Shown here one piece after another: positions 1 through 7,314 of a stretch of 23,952 nt of DNA. The stretch is from JBARCX01 sp049794535 (GTDB lineage: Bacteria; Pseudomonadota; Gammaproteobacteria; Xanthomonadales; Rhodanobacteraceae): the NCBI GenBank assembly GCA_049794535.1, contig JBARCX010000374.1, positions 1 to 23,952 of the forward strand. The letters run 5' to 3'. How positions within the stretch are numbered: the stretch's first letter is position 1; every line of letters begins with the position of its first letter. Under the pieces are notes generated by a model, which saw only the letters and a list, made by a program, of their open reading frames with translations, was not told where the DNA came from and ran no database searches. The translations under genes and the position numbers were made by a program.

Positions 1-1
1 G

Positions 2-376
2 CGCGAACACACCTTGCGCTGGATGGCCCCTCGTGGCTTCACCATCCCTGAGTGCGATGCCGAGGTGCATCCCGGTGGTGCCTGGCACTGTTGCATGCGC
101 TCGCCGGATGGGATCGACCACTGGGCCAGTGGTGTCTATCGTGAAGTGGTGGAAAACGAGCGACTGGTCTTCACCCACGCCTGGCGCGATGCCGAGGGGC
201 AGCGCGGTCACGAGACATTAGTGACGGTGACCTTTGTCGAGCGCAACGGTAAAACCGAGCTCACATTGCATCAGGCCGAGTTCGATACGGTCGAATCGTG
301 CGATGGCCACCGCGGCGGCTGGAACGAGTGCCTGGATCGTCTCGTGGTGCTGCTGGCTGGAGCTGAAGTGTCATGA
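2..376 (+). CDS. SRPBCC/AHSA1-family protein, 5' partial
   Basis: The reading frame is open to the window edge (cgc gaa cac acc ttg...), so the start lies upstream and only about 124 C-terminal residues are seen. The text RWMAPRGFT near the beginning followed by 'GGAWHCCMRSPDG', 'GVYREVVENERLVFTHAW' and 'TELTLHQAEFD' is the typical core of AHSA1 (Hsp90 ATPase activator homologue-like) START-fold domains, and the end 'GWNECLDRLVVLLAG' matches the C-terminal helix of the family. Such proteins form a hydrophobic cavity; many are small cytosolic ligand-binding proteins of unknown substrate, often encoded beside ArsR regulators. No regulator is visible because the upstream side is missing. The stop codon overlaps the start of the next gene (ATGA), so the two are probably translated together. 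The family call is firm; the function is not known. Confidence 0.85.
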   Translation, partial: REHTLRWMAPRGFTIPECDAEVHPGGAWHCCMRSPDGIDHWASGVYREVVENERLVFTHAWRDAEGQRGHETLVTVTFVERNGKTELTLHQAEFDTVESCDGHRGGWNECLDRLVVLLAGAEVS

Positions 377-819
377 GTGCCTTGGATATCAACATCACGG
401 ACATCGGCGCCGCCGATATGCATTGCCCATGCGGCGCCGTGCACCTACGCATCACTGGCGAGCCCGTAGCGCAGTTTTATTGTCACTGTGAAGATTGCCG
501 TGCAGTGAGCGGTGGGGGCTACGTGCATGTGGCACTTTTCCCCGCGCAAGCAGTAGTGCAAGTGCAGGGTGCAACCACCACATGGACGTTACGCACCATG
601 CCGCGTCAACGTTGTGCCGTATGTGGAACACAGGTGCTGGCCGAAGTGCCGGGGCAGGATTTGTACGGTGTGTCCGGCGGCTTGTTACCCATCGCGATGC
701 GCAAACCCGACTTCCACATCCATTGCCGCGACGCGTTGCTTCCCGTGCGCGATAGTTTGCCTCATTACGTCGCGCTGCCTGCCTTCTTTGGTGGCTCCGA
801 TGCGATGCTGGAGTGGTAG
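373..819 (+). CDS. GFA/CENP-V-type zinc-binding protein
   Basis: This 148-residue protein carries the cysteine pattern of the GFA (glutathione-dependent formaldehyde-activating enzyme-like, CENP-V) family: CPCGAVHL near residue 18, CHCEDCR near residue 37 and RQRCAVCGTQ near residue 78, which bind zinc. Family members are small cytosolic beta-sheet proteins; a few act in S-hydroxymethyl-glutathione chemistry, but most have no proven reaction, so no substrate is assigned. The ATG overlaps the upstream AHSA1-like stop by 4 bp (ATGA), a classic translational-coupling arrangement, so the two form one operon. Length is usual for the family and no key cysteine is missing. Confidence 0.85.
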   Translation: MSALDINITDIGAADMHCPCGAVHLRITGEPVAQFYCHCEDCRAVSGGGYVHVALFPAQAVVQVQGATTTWTLRTMPRQRCAVCGTQVLAEVPGQDLYGVSGGLLPIAMRKPDFHIHCRDALLPVRDSLPHYVALPAFFGGSDAMLEW

Positions 820-1073
820 GTATTCAGCCGTCTATTTCCCTGTGCTTTTGAGCATGGGGAATGAAGCTGCGTGTTTGATCTGACCTTGCTGAATTAGGTG
901 AAGAGCTTTGCGCTTCGTGGCTTTGCCAAGAGATTGTTCGTCATTGGTGGACGAACCGGCGTTCGAGGAAATCAGCTCCTCCCACTTCAGTATTTTATAC
1001 CCCCGGGGGCTTGCGGCAAGTCCCGAATCATGACGCTTAATGCCGGCCTTGCTCACACGACACGAGGCCAAAA
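820..1073. other. Intergenic region with two small inverted repeats
   Basis: About 250 bp between the GFA gene and the FAD monooxygenase gene. It contains a perfect 7-bp inverted repeat, GTTCGTC (936-942) and GACGAAC (950-956), and just after it GAGGA (965-969) / TCCTC (977-981). Neither is followed by a T-tract, so they are not convincing intrinsic terminators. They could be operator half-sites for the monooxygenase gene or simple chance. I see no open frame here that resembles a protein. Confidence 0.35.
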
Positions 1074-2609
1074 ATGCAGACGATACGTAAGAAGCATGCA
1101 GCGGTGATCGTTGGCGCTGGGCCGACAGGTCTGATGTTGGCGGCCGAGTTGAAGTTGGCGGGTGTGGACGCTGCCATCGTCGAGCGCCGTGCGACCCCGG
1201 AACTCATCGGTTCGCGCGCGGGCGGTCTGCAGTCGCGCACGATCGAGGTTCTCGATCAGCGTGGAATCGCCGAGAGATTCCTATCGGAGGGACAGGTGGC
1301 GCAGGTCGGCGGGTTCGCCTCGATCCGCTTGGACATCAGCGACTTTCCCACGCGTCATCCCTATGGGCTCGGGCTATGGCAGAACCACATCGAGCGCATC
1401 CTGGCAGGGTGGGTCGACGAGCTGGCGGTGACGATCTATCGCGGATGTGAAGTGATGGGCTTCGTGCAGGACGACACCGGTGTCGATGTCACGCTATCCG
1501 ACGGCAACGCGTTGCGGGCGGAGTATCTCGTTGGATGCGATGGAGGACGCAGCGTGATCCGCAAGTTAGCCGGTATCGAGTTCCCCGGCTGGGATCCTAC
1601 GATGAGTAGCTTGATCGCTGAGGTCGAGATGACCGAGAGGCCGGCATTGGGCATTCATCGCACTGCCTTCGGTATCCATTCCTTCGGCCGGCGGGAGTAC
1701 GACATCCGCAACGGCGAGGTGATCTACAAGGAGGAGGGGCCGATTCGGGTCACGGTGCCCGAACAGCACACCGGGCCCACGGGCGAACCTACTTTGCATG
1801 ACCTTAGCGCAGCGCTCATCGCCGTATGCGGGACCGATTACGGGGTCCACAGTCCCATGTGGATCTCCCGATTCACCGATGTGGCGCGGCAGGCCGCAGC
1901 CTATCGCGACGGGCGGGTGCTGCTGGCCGGCGACGCCGCGCACGTACATTCCCCGATCGGTGGACAGGGCCTCAATACTGGTGTTCAAGATGCAGTGAAT
2001 CTGGGATGGAAGCTGGCCCAGGTAATCCATCGGACATCGCCGGAAAGCCTGCTGGATACCTACCACGCTGAGCGTCACCCGATCGCAGCGCGCGTGCTGC
2101 GCAACGCGATGGCGCAGGTCGCGCTACTCCGCACGGACGACCGTACCAACGCCCTGCGCGACACCATGTCCGAGCTCCTCCACATGGACGAGCCACGCAA
2201 GCGATTCGCCGCGATGATGACCGGGCTGGATATTCATTACGATCTCGGCGAGGGACACACGCTGCTCGGACGCCGCATGCCTGATCTCGACCTAATCACT
2301 ACCCATGGTCCGCTGCGGTTATTCACGCTGCTGCACGATGCCCGGCCGGTGCTACTTCATCTTGGTGAGTCCGGCGGTTTCGACATCACGCCATGGGCAG
2401 ATCGGGTTCAATGGATCGATGCCGAATACGTGGGTAAATGGGAGCTTCCGGCACTCGGATCTGTTACTGCTCCCACCGCCGTGTTGATTCGACCCGATGG
2501 ATATGTGGCTTGGGTAGGAGAGGGCACGGAGCAGGGGCTTGTCGATGCGCTGACCACTTGGTTCGGGCCGCCGGCAGCGACATGGCGTCATAGCGCACCG
2601 GCTTCCTAG
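1074..2609 (+). CDS. FAD-dependent aromatic monooxygenase (group A flavoprotein hydroxylase)
   Basis: This is a 511-residue flavoprotein monooxygenase of the PHBH-like group A, which uses NAD(P)H and oxygen to hydroxylate aromatic or polyketide-like substrates. Seen in order: the dinucleotide-binding GxGxxG (VGAGPTG, residues 13-19) and ERR at the end of the second strand; the DG motif (CDGGRSVIRK, D156); and the FAD ribityl-binding GD motif (LLAGDAAHVHSPIGGQGLN, D287). The last 100 or so residues (LFTLLHDARPVLLHL ... VLIRPDGYVAWVGEG) form the thioredoxin-like C-terminal domain found in rifampicin and polyketide hydroxylases (Rox, PgaE, MhpA-like). Length is normal. Upstream of the ATG only a weak purine stretch (GAGGCC) is seen. 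No aromatic-degradation genes lie next to it, so the substrate is unknown; antibiotic or aromatic detoxification is an inference from family relatives. Confidence 0.88.
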   Translation: MQTIRKKHAAVIVGAGPTGLMLAAELKLAGVDAAIVERRATPELIGSRAGGLQSRTIEVLDQRGIAERFLSEGQVAQVGGFASIRLDISDFPTRHPYGLGLWQNHIERILAGWVDELAVTIYRGCEVMGFVQDDTGVDVTLSDGNALRAEYLVGCDGGRSVIRKLAGIEFPGWDPTMSSLIAEVEMTERPALGIHRTAFGIHSFGRREYDIRNGEVIYKEEGPIRVTVPEQHTGPTGEPTLHDLSAALIAVCGTDYGVHSPMWISRFTDVARQAAAYRDGRVLLAGDAAHVHSPIGGQGLNTGVQDAVNLGWKLAQVIHRTSPESLLDTYHAERHPIAARVLRNAMAQVALLRTDDRTNALRDTMSELLHMDEPRKRFAAMMTGLDIHYDLGEGHTLLGRRMPDLDLITTHGPLRLFTLLHDARPVLLHLGESGGFDITPWADRVQWIDAEYVGKWELPALGSVTAPTAVLIRPDGYVAWVGEGTEQGLVDALTTWFGPPAATWRHSAPAS

Positions 2610-2663
2610 ATCATTGGGTGAAAGCGGAAGAAACTCTGTGAGTGAGCGTCTTCATGAGCTAGA

Positions 2664-2682
2664 TCATGTCATTTTGTCATGA
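2664..2682. promoter_or_regulatory. Imperfect palindrome upstream of lipocalin-like gene
   Basis: The stretch starts TCATG and ends CATGA around a T-rich centre, giving a 5-bp perfect outer match plus two inner matched bases. It sits about 80 bp before the start of the lipocalin-like gene and could be a regulator site. No adjacent regulator gene is present, and short palindromes like this occur by chance. Confidence 0.2.
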
Positions 2683-2762
2683 CTGAAATATGAGAGAGAT
2701 GGATTTATCGATGCATGGCCGAGGGCTACGCTCAGCTCTCACCAATGGGCAAGGCGATTCCC

Positions 2763-3347
2763 ATGCATCGGTACAAAATGATTTTCGCGCTGTTGGGTTT
2801 GGCGCTGACGTTGACGCAGAGTGTCGAAGCCAGCACGACCGCTTTCGAAAAAGCGGTGCTGCGCACTGACGCCACTACAGCGGCATCCGAAACAACGATG
2901 ACCATGCACGCCGAAGTGCCGACCTGGCTCGTCGGGGCGTGGGCCTTGGTACGTTGCGACAATGTTTATCCGGATGGTCGACGCGTGGAACTGTACGGAC
3001 CGGATCCTCAAGGATTGTGGATCATTGACGCACAAGGGCACTACATGATGCAGATCGTGCGTGCGCAGCGTGGACACTTTGCCGCCAACGACAAATCCAA
3101 AGGCACACCCGATGAATATCGGGCGGCTTCACTGGATACGAACGCGCACTACGGATCGGTCAGTGTGAATGGCACTCAGCTACACACGCATATCGCACAC
3201 GCGTCATATCCGAACTGGGATGGCAAGGACGGAAGTACTTCTTACACACTTCAGGGCGACCAGTTGACTTACACCGTCGCCAAGCCGAGCAGTGGTGCAT
3301 CGGAGGGAGCCAAAGGCGTGGTGGTGTGGCGCCGCTTGATCAACTGA
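2763..3347 (+). CDS. Secreted lipocalin-like domain protein
   Basis: I place the start at the third in-frame ATG (2763) rather than 2715: it has AAGG eight bases upstream, and it begins directly with a signal peptide (MHRYKMIFALLGLALTLT, then SVEAS), whereas the longer version puts 16 charged residues in front. The mature part (about 170 residues) contains LVGAWALVRCDNVYPDGRRV, GPDPQGLWIIDAQGHYMMQI, RAASLDTNAHYGSVSVNG and a final VVVWRRL strand, the layout of bacterial lipocalin-like domains (PF13924-type). These are small beta-barrels in the periplasm, ligand unknown. The gene stands alone; the DNA directly after its stop is a methyltransferase remnant. Confidence 0.72.
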   Translation: MHRYKMIFALLGLALTLTQSVEASTTAFEKAVLRTDATTAASETTMTMHAEVPTWLVGAWALVRCDNVYPDGRRVELYGPDPQGLWIIDAQGHYMMQIVRAQRGHFAANDKSKGTPDEYRAASLDTNAHYGSVSVNGTQLHTHIAHASYPNWDGKDGSTSYTLQGDQLTYTVAKPSSGASEGAKGVVVWRRLIN

Positions 3348-3655
3348 GATTGTGCGAACACCTCCAACATCTGCTTACTGCTGCCTTCAACGCGCTGAAG
3401 CCCGGTGGGGTCTATGTGGTCATCGACCATGTGGCCAAGGCAGGTTCAGGCGAGCAGGATGCCAAGACGCTGCATCGGATCGATCCGGCCGTCGTCATCG
3501 CCCAGGCAAAGGCGGCAGGTTTCGTACTGGAGGCTCGTAGCGACCTCCTCGCCAATCCGAAAGACAGTCACGAACAGATCGTGTTTGCGCCAGAAATCCG
3601 AGGTCATACGGATCAGTTCGTATTGAAATTTCGCAAGCCTGCGGTGTCGATCTAG
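3348..3655 (+). pseudogene. C-terminal remnant of a COG4798-type methyltransferase
   Basis: The frame ending at 3655 encodes ALKPGGVYVVIDHVAKAGSG ... TLHRIDPA ... IRGHTDQFVLKFRKP, which aligns without gaps to the last third of the intact methyltransferase at 10945-11715 (by hand, 53 of 83 positions identical). The N-terminal two thirds, including the SAM-binding motif, are absent: upstream DNA is the lipocalin-like gene, whose stop lies at 3345-3347. The only ATG in frame (3326) lies inside that gene, so no functional enzyme can be made. It is best read as the scar of a deletion that removed the 5' part of a second, diverged copy. At 64% identity it is a paralogue, not a recent duplication. 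A short product starting at 3326 is possible but would lack a cofactor site. Confidence 0.8.
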
Positions 3656-3766
3656 ACCTCGTCTTCTGGGACTACAACCAGGCAATGACGATGGTCGGAT
3701 AGAGGTTGCCAGGGATGGCCTTTACGAAAGCGGTGCGTGCGAAGCGTAACTTTCGAGATAGCCCAG

Positions 3767-4366
3767 TCAGGGTGTCACCGGGTCGATGCTTTCGACATAG
3801 ACCAACTCGCACGCACCGTTTCCGGTGTCGTCGCGTGTCATCGAGGTGCGCCACCGCCAACCATTCGGGCGGTTGGCATCGACAAGAAAGCCCTTCAGAT
3901 GCACGAGTTCTCCCGTGCGTACTCGTTCCAGTGAGCGACGGACCAGATCGTCGGCAGGGATCATGTGCATGTTGGCGCTGGAGGTTTCGATTTCACGCCG
4001 CGGAATAGGGAAGTCGTCGACGTGCCAATAGTAGAAACGACCCGATTGGCTGATGGTGATCTTTGCCAATACGGCACTGTCAGACATGCGGCCCCAGCCA
4101 AGTGCGAGATCCTCTGGCGCCAGTGAGGCTCCTGCGTCGGAACGATAGTCTTCACGTGACAGCACACGGGCAGTCAACTCGAATTGGGCACGAGTCGTGA
4201 GTGTGATGTCACCACGTTGTAGCCGATCGCCATTATCGAGATCGACCTGTTGAGGTGCATCCGGCGCGAGTATCCCCGGCGCCTGCGTCATTGGCCGCTG
4301 CTGCCACCAATGATGTGCACCCCAGCCGACCAGCAGGAGGAGCAATACGAAAAGCCATCGCTGCAC
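3767..4366 (-). CDS. Membrane-anchored hypothetical protein
   Basis: A 199-residue protein starting at GTG; an in-frame stop nine bases upstream rules out a longer form. Residues 4-20 (LFVLLLLLVGWGAHHWW-like) form one hydrophobic segment with a short cytoplasmic start, so the protein is probably an inner-membrane anchored protein with a periplasmic body. The body has conserved-looking stretches (LTARVLSREDYRSD, LALGWGRMSDSAVL, RFYYWHVDDFPIPRREIETSSANMHM, GELVHLKGFLVDA, WRTSMTRDDTG) that resemble conserved hypothetical proteins of proteobacteria. I do not recognise an enzyme motif. It is flanked by two gene remnants, so this region has been rearranged. Function unknown. Confidence 0.7.
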   Translation of the reverse strand: MQRWLFVLLLLLVGWGAHHWWQQRPMTQAPGILAPDAPQQVDLDNGDRLQRGDITLTTRAQFELTARVLSREDYRSDAGASLAPEDLALGWGRMSDSAVLAKITISQSGRFYYWHVDDFPIPRREIETSSANMHMIPADDLVRRSLERVRTGELVHLKGFLVDANRPNGWRWRTSMTRDDTGNGACELVYVESIDPVTP

Positions 4367-4422
4367 GGGTGGTCAATGCCTCATGTCTGTATTCGGTTGA
4401 AAGGGAGCATTGTCAGCATGTC

Positions 4423-4662
4423 TCAGTGATGGGGACTATTCTTGCGTGCGCGTTTGACGACATATATCGCAGTATCGGCCTGGGCGAGCAGCGTTTCAGG
4501 GCCGTGCGATTCCCATGCTGCGACGATGGCGCCGATGCTCGGCCCGGCATAGTCGATCATTTGATCACGCAAATGGAGCCGGCCGGCCATGGTGGCCTGA
4601 GGTTGGGGCTGCGGCGCATCGATTGTGCTTGTCACAACTATATGGTTCAAACACGAGGCCAT
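4423..4662 (-). pseudogene. C-terminal remnant of a GGDEF (diguanylate cyclase) domain
   Basis: On the minus strand the frame reads GPSIGAIVAAWESHGPETLL followed by AQADTAIYVVKRARKNSPHH and a stop. This matches the end of GGDEF domains, where 'SIGVA...HG....LL..AD.AMY.AK..GRN' is standard. The catalytic GG[D/E]EF loop and everything before it are missing; upstream on this strand only non-coding-looking sequence is found. It would therefore have no cyclase activity. The methionine at 4662 is not supported by a ribosome-binding site. I read it as a decayed gene tail, oriented like and just upstream of the anchored hypothetical gene. Confidence 0.65.
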
Positions 4663-4886
4663 GCTCGGGTTTTGCCGCTACGCGGTCAGAACCAGCTTAT
4701 TGTTTGATGTTTGTCGGAACCGGAGCTCAGTTGTACTGGAATCCGCAAATAAAAGTGGAAACCATACCCTCACTGTGCGTTTTGCACAGGTCACTGAATA
4801 CGGTGGCTTGTTGTGCATGGCGTCATGGGTATGCCGATGCGGAAATAATCCGCGACATAATCTGTCGCGCGTTAATGCCCTTAAAT

Positions 4887-4903
4887 GGATAACGTTGTCA
4901 TCC
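4887..4903. promoter_or_regulatory. LacI-type operator candidate, distal
   Basis: GGATAACGTTGTCATCC is a CG-centred near-palindrome (two mismatched base pairs) that shares the core ATAACGTTGTCAT/ACAACGTTGTCAT with the second site 330 bp downstream. CG-centred palindromes with ACG/CGT cores are typical of LacI-family sugar regulators. It is far from the chitinase start (about 485 bp) and may act with the proximal site by looping, or may be a relic. Confidence 0.45.
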
Positions 4904-5179
4904 TGGACTGCATGTGTATGCAGCTCGGCTATCCCTTTGCGGACAACACGATGCGCTAAGCGTGGTGTGATGATTCCACCTCGATGATGGCGGTGCGCCC
5001 TTGAGTGCACTTTGACGTGCTCTCCACATGTCCTTCACGTAATGACTGCGGTATGGCTTGTGCTGCGATGCAGCGCATAAATCATGCACTAAACAGCCGC
5101 CATCTCGATTAACTGTCAACGCTGCGTGAGTGCGTCGAAGACTGGCGTGCGTTCGCTCTGCGACGTGCGTCGCGTTCTT

Positions 5180-5196
5180 TGCGGACGCTGTCCGCA
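5180..5196. repeat. Small perfect hairpin (7-bp stem)
   Basis: TGCGGAC and GTCCGCA pair perfectly around a GCT loop. It lies 20 bp before the proximal operator-like palindrome and about 190 bp before the chitinase start. No T-tract follows, so a terminator role is unlikely. It may be part of a regulatory region. Confidence 0.4.
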
Positions 5197-5213
5197 GTTA
5201 TGCGTAAACCCAC

Positions 5214-5230
5214 TGGACAACGTTGTCATT
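5214..5230. promoter_or_regulatory. LacI-type operator candidate, proximal
   Basis: Contains the perfect 12-bp palindrome GACAACGTTGTC (5216-5227), followed by AT as in the distal copy. It lies about 155 bp upstream of the chitinase ATG. LacI-family regulators of N-acetylglucosamine/chitin use in gammaproteobacteria are known to bind CG-centred sites of this general form (recalled, not checked). A repressor of chitin or GlcNAc genes is the natural candidate; no such gene lies in the window. Confidence 0.55.
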
Positions 5231-5386
5231 TAGGTCTAATTACACGGCCAGCTTTAACGCATTACAAGCAGTAAAGGGCAGGGAAGCGATATGGCGACTG
5301 TCCCCACACGGCTGATCGGATTGCGGCCATGAACTCGCCCTGGCGATGTACCTGAAGCGATGTAATCCACTCTGGAGACAGTCCTA

Positions 5387-7021
5387 ATGCAGACCAAACG
5401 ATCAGCGGTATGGCCACGCCTTTCCTTGCGCATGTTGAGCAGCGCCATCGGAACCGGTTTATCCGCGACGCTTCTTGCCGTGGTGCCGGTGCAGGCCGTG
5501 CACGCGCAAACTTCCACCTTGCCGAGTTGCGCGGCAGCTTGGAATGCGTCGACCGCTTACAGCGGCGGCAATACCGCTAGTGAAGACGGCATCAACTATG
5601 TGGCGAACTGGTGGACGCAGGGCAACGACCCGGCCACCAATAACGGTGTGACTGGCACGGGTGAGCCATGGACCTCGCAGGGTGCGTGCAGCAGCTCATC
5701 GTCTCCAACGCCTACACCCACGCCTACACCGGCGCCCACACCGGCGCCCACTCCCACACCAACGCCAACACCCGCTCCAACCCCGACACCGGCGCCCACA
5801 CCGACGCCGTCAGGTAGTTGTGATCCAGCGTGGAATGCAGCGACGGCTTACACCGGCGGCAGTGTCGTTAGTGAGAATGGCATCAACTACGAAGCCAACT
5901 GGTGGACGCAGGGCAACAACCCGGCGACCAATAGTGGCGCCAGTGGCAGTGGTGAGCCGTGGGCCGTGCTCGGTTCGTGCAGTGGTTCGCCGAGCCCGAC
6001 ACCCACGCCGACTCCAACCCCGACGCCCACTCCGACCCCGACGCCTACACCCACGCCCACGCCTTCGCCGAGTGGTTTGCTGTTTAGTCCCTATAAGGAC
6101 ATCACCGTTAATTTGAACTGGAATACGAACGTCATGCAGACGGCCGTTACCGGTACGACGATTCCGGTGGTGGGTAGCGGCAGCCTGGTCTCCACCGTCG
6201 AACCGAACCTGGGTGCAATCACCTTGGCGTTCGCCACCGGTGAGTGCGGCAGTGAGAACTGGGGCGGTGTTGCGGCATCCAGCTTCGCCAGTGCGAATGT
6301 CTCTGCGCTTTCCAGTGCGGGCTTGAACTACGTGGTCTCCACCGGTGGTGAGGCGGGTACGTTCACCTGCTCGACGACGGCAGGTATGGCGCAGTTCCTG
6401 TCTACCTACATGTCGCCGCAGATGGTGGGCGTAGACTTCGACATCGAAGGCGGCCAGTCAGCGACCGATATCACCAACCTTGTCTCCGCGGTTGCTTATG
6501 CGGAAACCCTGTATCCGAAGATGCGCTTCTCGTTCACGCTAGCTACGCTGGCTGCGTCGGACGGTAGCTATGGTGGTCTTAATTCGCTGGGTGCTTCGGT
6601 GGTGCAGGCCATTCAGAGTGCCAAGTTGCCGAGTTACACCATCAACCTGATGGTGATGGATTTCGGTGATGCCACGGCGGCGAATTGCGTGGTGGTCGGC
6701 GGCGTCTGCGAAATGGGGCAGTCCGCGATCCAGGCCGTGGAGAACCTGGAGCATACCTACGGCATTCCAGCCAGCCAGATCGAATTGACGCCCATGATTG
6801 GTATGAATGACACCACCAGCGAAGTGGTTTCAACCGCCGATGTCGACACCATGACCAGCTACGCGGTGAGTAATGGCTTGGCTGGCTTGCACTTCTGGTC
6901 GCTTGATCGCGACACGCCGTGTCCGGGCGCTAGCAGCTCAGCATCCTCGACCTGTAATTCGGTGAGCGGTAGTACTGCCCTCGAGTACACCAACGAATTC
7001 CTGAAGGATCTTGGGAAGTAA
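5387..7021 (+). CDS. Secreted GH18 chitinase with two CBM5/12-type chitin-binding modules
   Basis: A 544-residue extracellular chitinase hydrolysing beta-1,4-linked N-acetylglucosamine polymers. Order: signal peptide (about residues 1-41, ending VHAQ); first chitin-binding module bounded by Cys48 and Cys101 (WNASTAYSGG, NYVANWWTQGNDP, GEPW); a Pro-Thr-Ala linker; a second, closely similar module (Cys145-Cys198); a second Pro-Thr linker; and the GH18 barrel from about 230. The catalytic motif is VDFDIEGG, with E354 as the general acid and D350/D352 before it; LHFWSLDRD near the end is the conserved eighth strand. The AWxxxTAYxxG...ANWWTQG pattern marks CBM5/12 (ChtBD3). The ATG is preceded by GGAGA at good spacing. 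Operator-like palindromes lie upstream and a strong terminator follows, so it is a single-gene unit. GC-rich codons match its neighbours. Confidence 0.93.
   Translation: MQTKRSAVWPRLSLRMLSSAIGTGLSATLLAVVPVQAVHAQTSTLPSCAAAWNASTAYSGGNTASEDGINYVANWWTQGNDPATNNGVTGTGEPWTSQGACSSSSSPTPTPTPTPAPTPAPTPTPTPTPAPTPTPAPTPTPSGSCDPAWNAATAYTGGSVVSENGINYEANWWTQGNNPATNSGASGSGEPWAVLGSCSGSPSPTPTPTPTPTPTPTPTPTPTPTPSPSGLLFSPYKDITVNLNWNTNVMQTAVTGTTIPVVGSGSLVSTVEPNLGAITLAFATGECGSENWGGVAASSFASANVSALSSAGLNYVVSTGGEAGTFTCSTTAGMAQFLSTYMSPQMVGVDFDIEGGQSATDITNLVSAVAYAETLYPKMRFSFTLATLAASDGSYGGLNSLGASVVQAIQSAKLPSYTINLMVMDFGDATAANCVVVGGVCEMGQSAIQAVENLEHTYGIPASQIELTPMIGMNDTTSEVVSTADVDTMTSYAVSNGLAGLHFWSLDRDTPCPGASSSASSTCNSVSGSTALEYTNEFLKDLGK
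5705..5811 (+). repeat. Pro-Thr linker-encoding triplet repeat 1
   Basis: Degenerate hexanucleotide repeats of the form CCN-ACN / CCN-GCN encode the Pro-Thr/Pro-Ala linker between the two chitin-binding modules of the chitinase. Such tracts give flexible extended linkers and can change length by recombination or slippage. Confidence 0.85.
5994..6071 (+). repeat. Pro-Thr linker-encoding triplet repeat 2
   Basis: A purer run of CCN-ACN repeats encoding alternating Pro-Thr between the second chitin-binding module and the catalytic barrel. Near-identity of repeat units makes it a likely site of length variation between strains. Confidence 0.85.
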
Positions 7022-7078
7022 GCTGCGCTGGAAGGTGGATTGAGCGAAGGCTCGATCCGATCGTTGTGTAGCAAAAGC

Positions 7079-7116
7079 AAACCCGGCGGACGTGAGTCCG
7101 TCGGGTTTGTTTTGTT
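7079..7116 (+). terminator. Intrinsic terminator after chitinase
   Basis: Stem AAACCCGGCGGAC (7079-7091) pairs with GTCCGTCGGGTTT (7096-7108), one G-T pair, loop GTGA, followed by GTTTTGTT. It lies about 60 bp after the chitinase stop. This is a textbook Rho-independent terminator for the plus strand. Confidence 0.9.
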
Positions 7117-7314
7117 AGCGACTCGATGCATGTGGCCGTCATTGCGGCCAGCGCCGAAGCGCTTCACTACAGCGAAGCTGATCAATGACAGGCAAGATAG
7201 GGATGCTTGCGTGAGCATTCACGACTCCGCCTCATTTCTCACTCTTCGCTTGCAACTGAACCATCCGAGTCAGGTTCAGTCACAAATAGATAGTCACTCA
7301 ACATTAGGTAGGGC

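Larger units (their letters stand above)
4663..5386. other. Gene-free region upstream of the CBM-bearing chitinase
   Basis: About 720 bp in which no frame on either strand looks like a protein; the open frames present are rich in Cys, Arg, His and Ser and overlap each other. It holds two operator-like palindromes (4887-4903 and 5216-5227) and a compact hairpin TGCGGAC-GCT-GTCCGCA (5180-5196). The hairpin is not followed by a T-tract. The region probably contains the promoter of the chitinase gene plus leftovers of decayed genes. No tRNA-like or obvious small-RNA structure was recognised. Confidence 0.5.

Noticed and set aside
1566..2078. Minus-strand frame of 170 codons inside the FAD monooxygenase
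   Set aside because: Shadow frame; the plus strand carries all flavoprotein motifs.
2715..2762. Upstream start for the lipocalin-like protein (16 extra residues)
   Set aside because: Would put charged residues in front of a clean signal peptide; the ATG at 2763 has a ribosome-binding site.
4515..4987. Overlapping plus-strand frames in the region upstream of the chitinase
   Set aside because: Cys/Arg/Ser-rich translations without domain resemblance, overlapping one another and a GGDEF remnant on the other strand.
5705..6071. Regular short repeats that could suggest a CRISPR array
   Set aside because: They are in-frame CCN-ACN codons for Pro-Thr linkers; no spacers of even length, no cas genes.
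5661..6116. Arg/Pro/His-rich frame of 151 codons inside the chitinase
   Set aside because: Out-of-frame reading of the Pro-Thr linker repeats.
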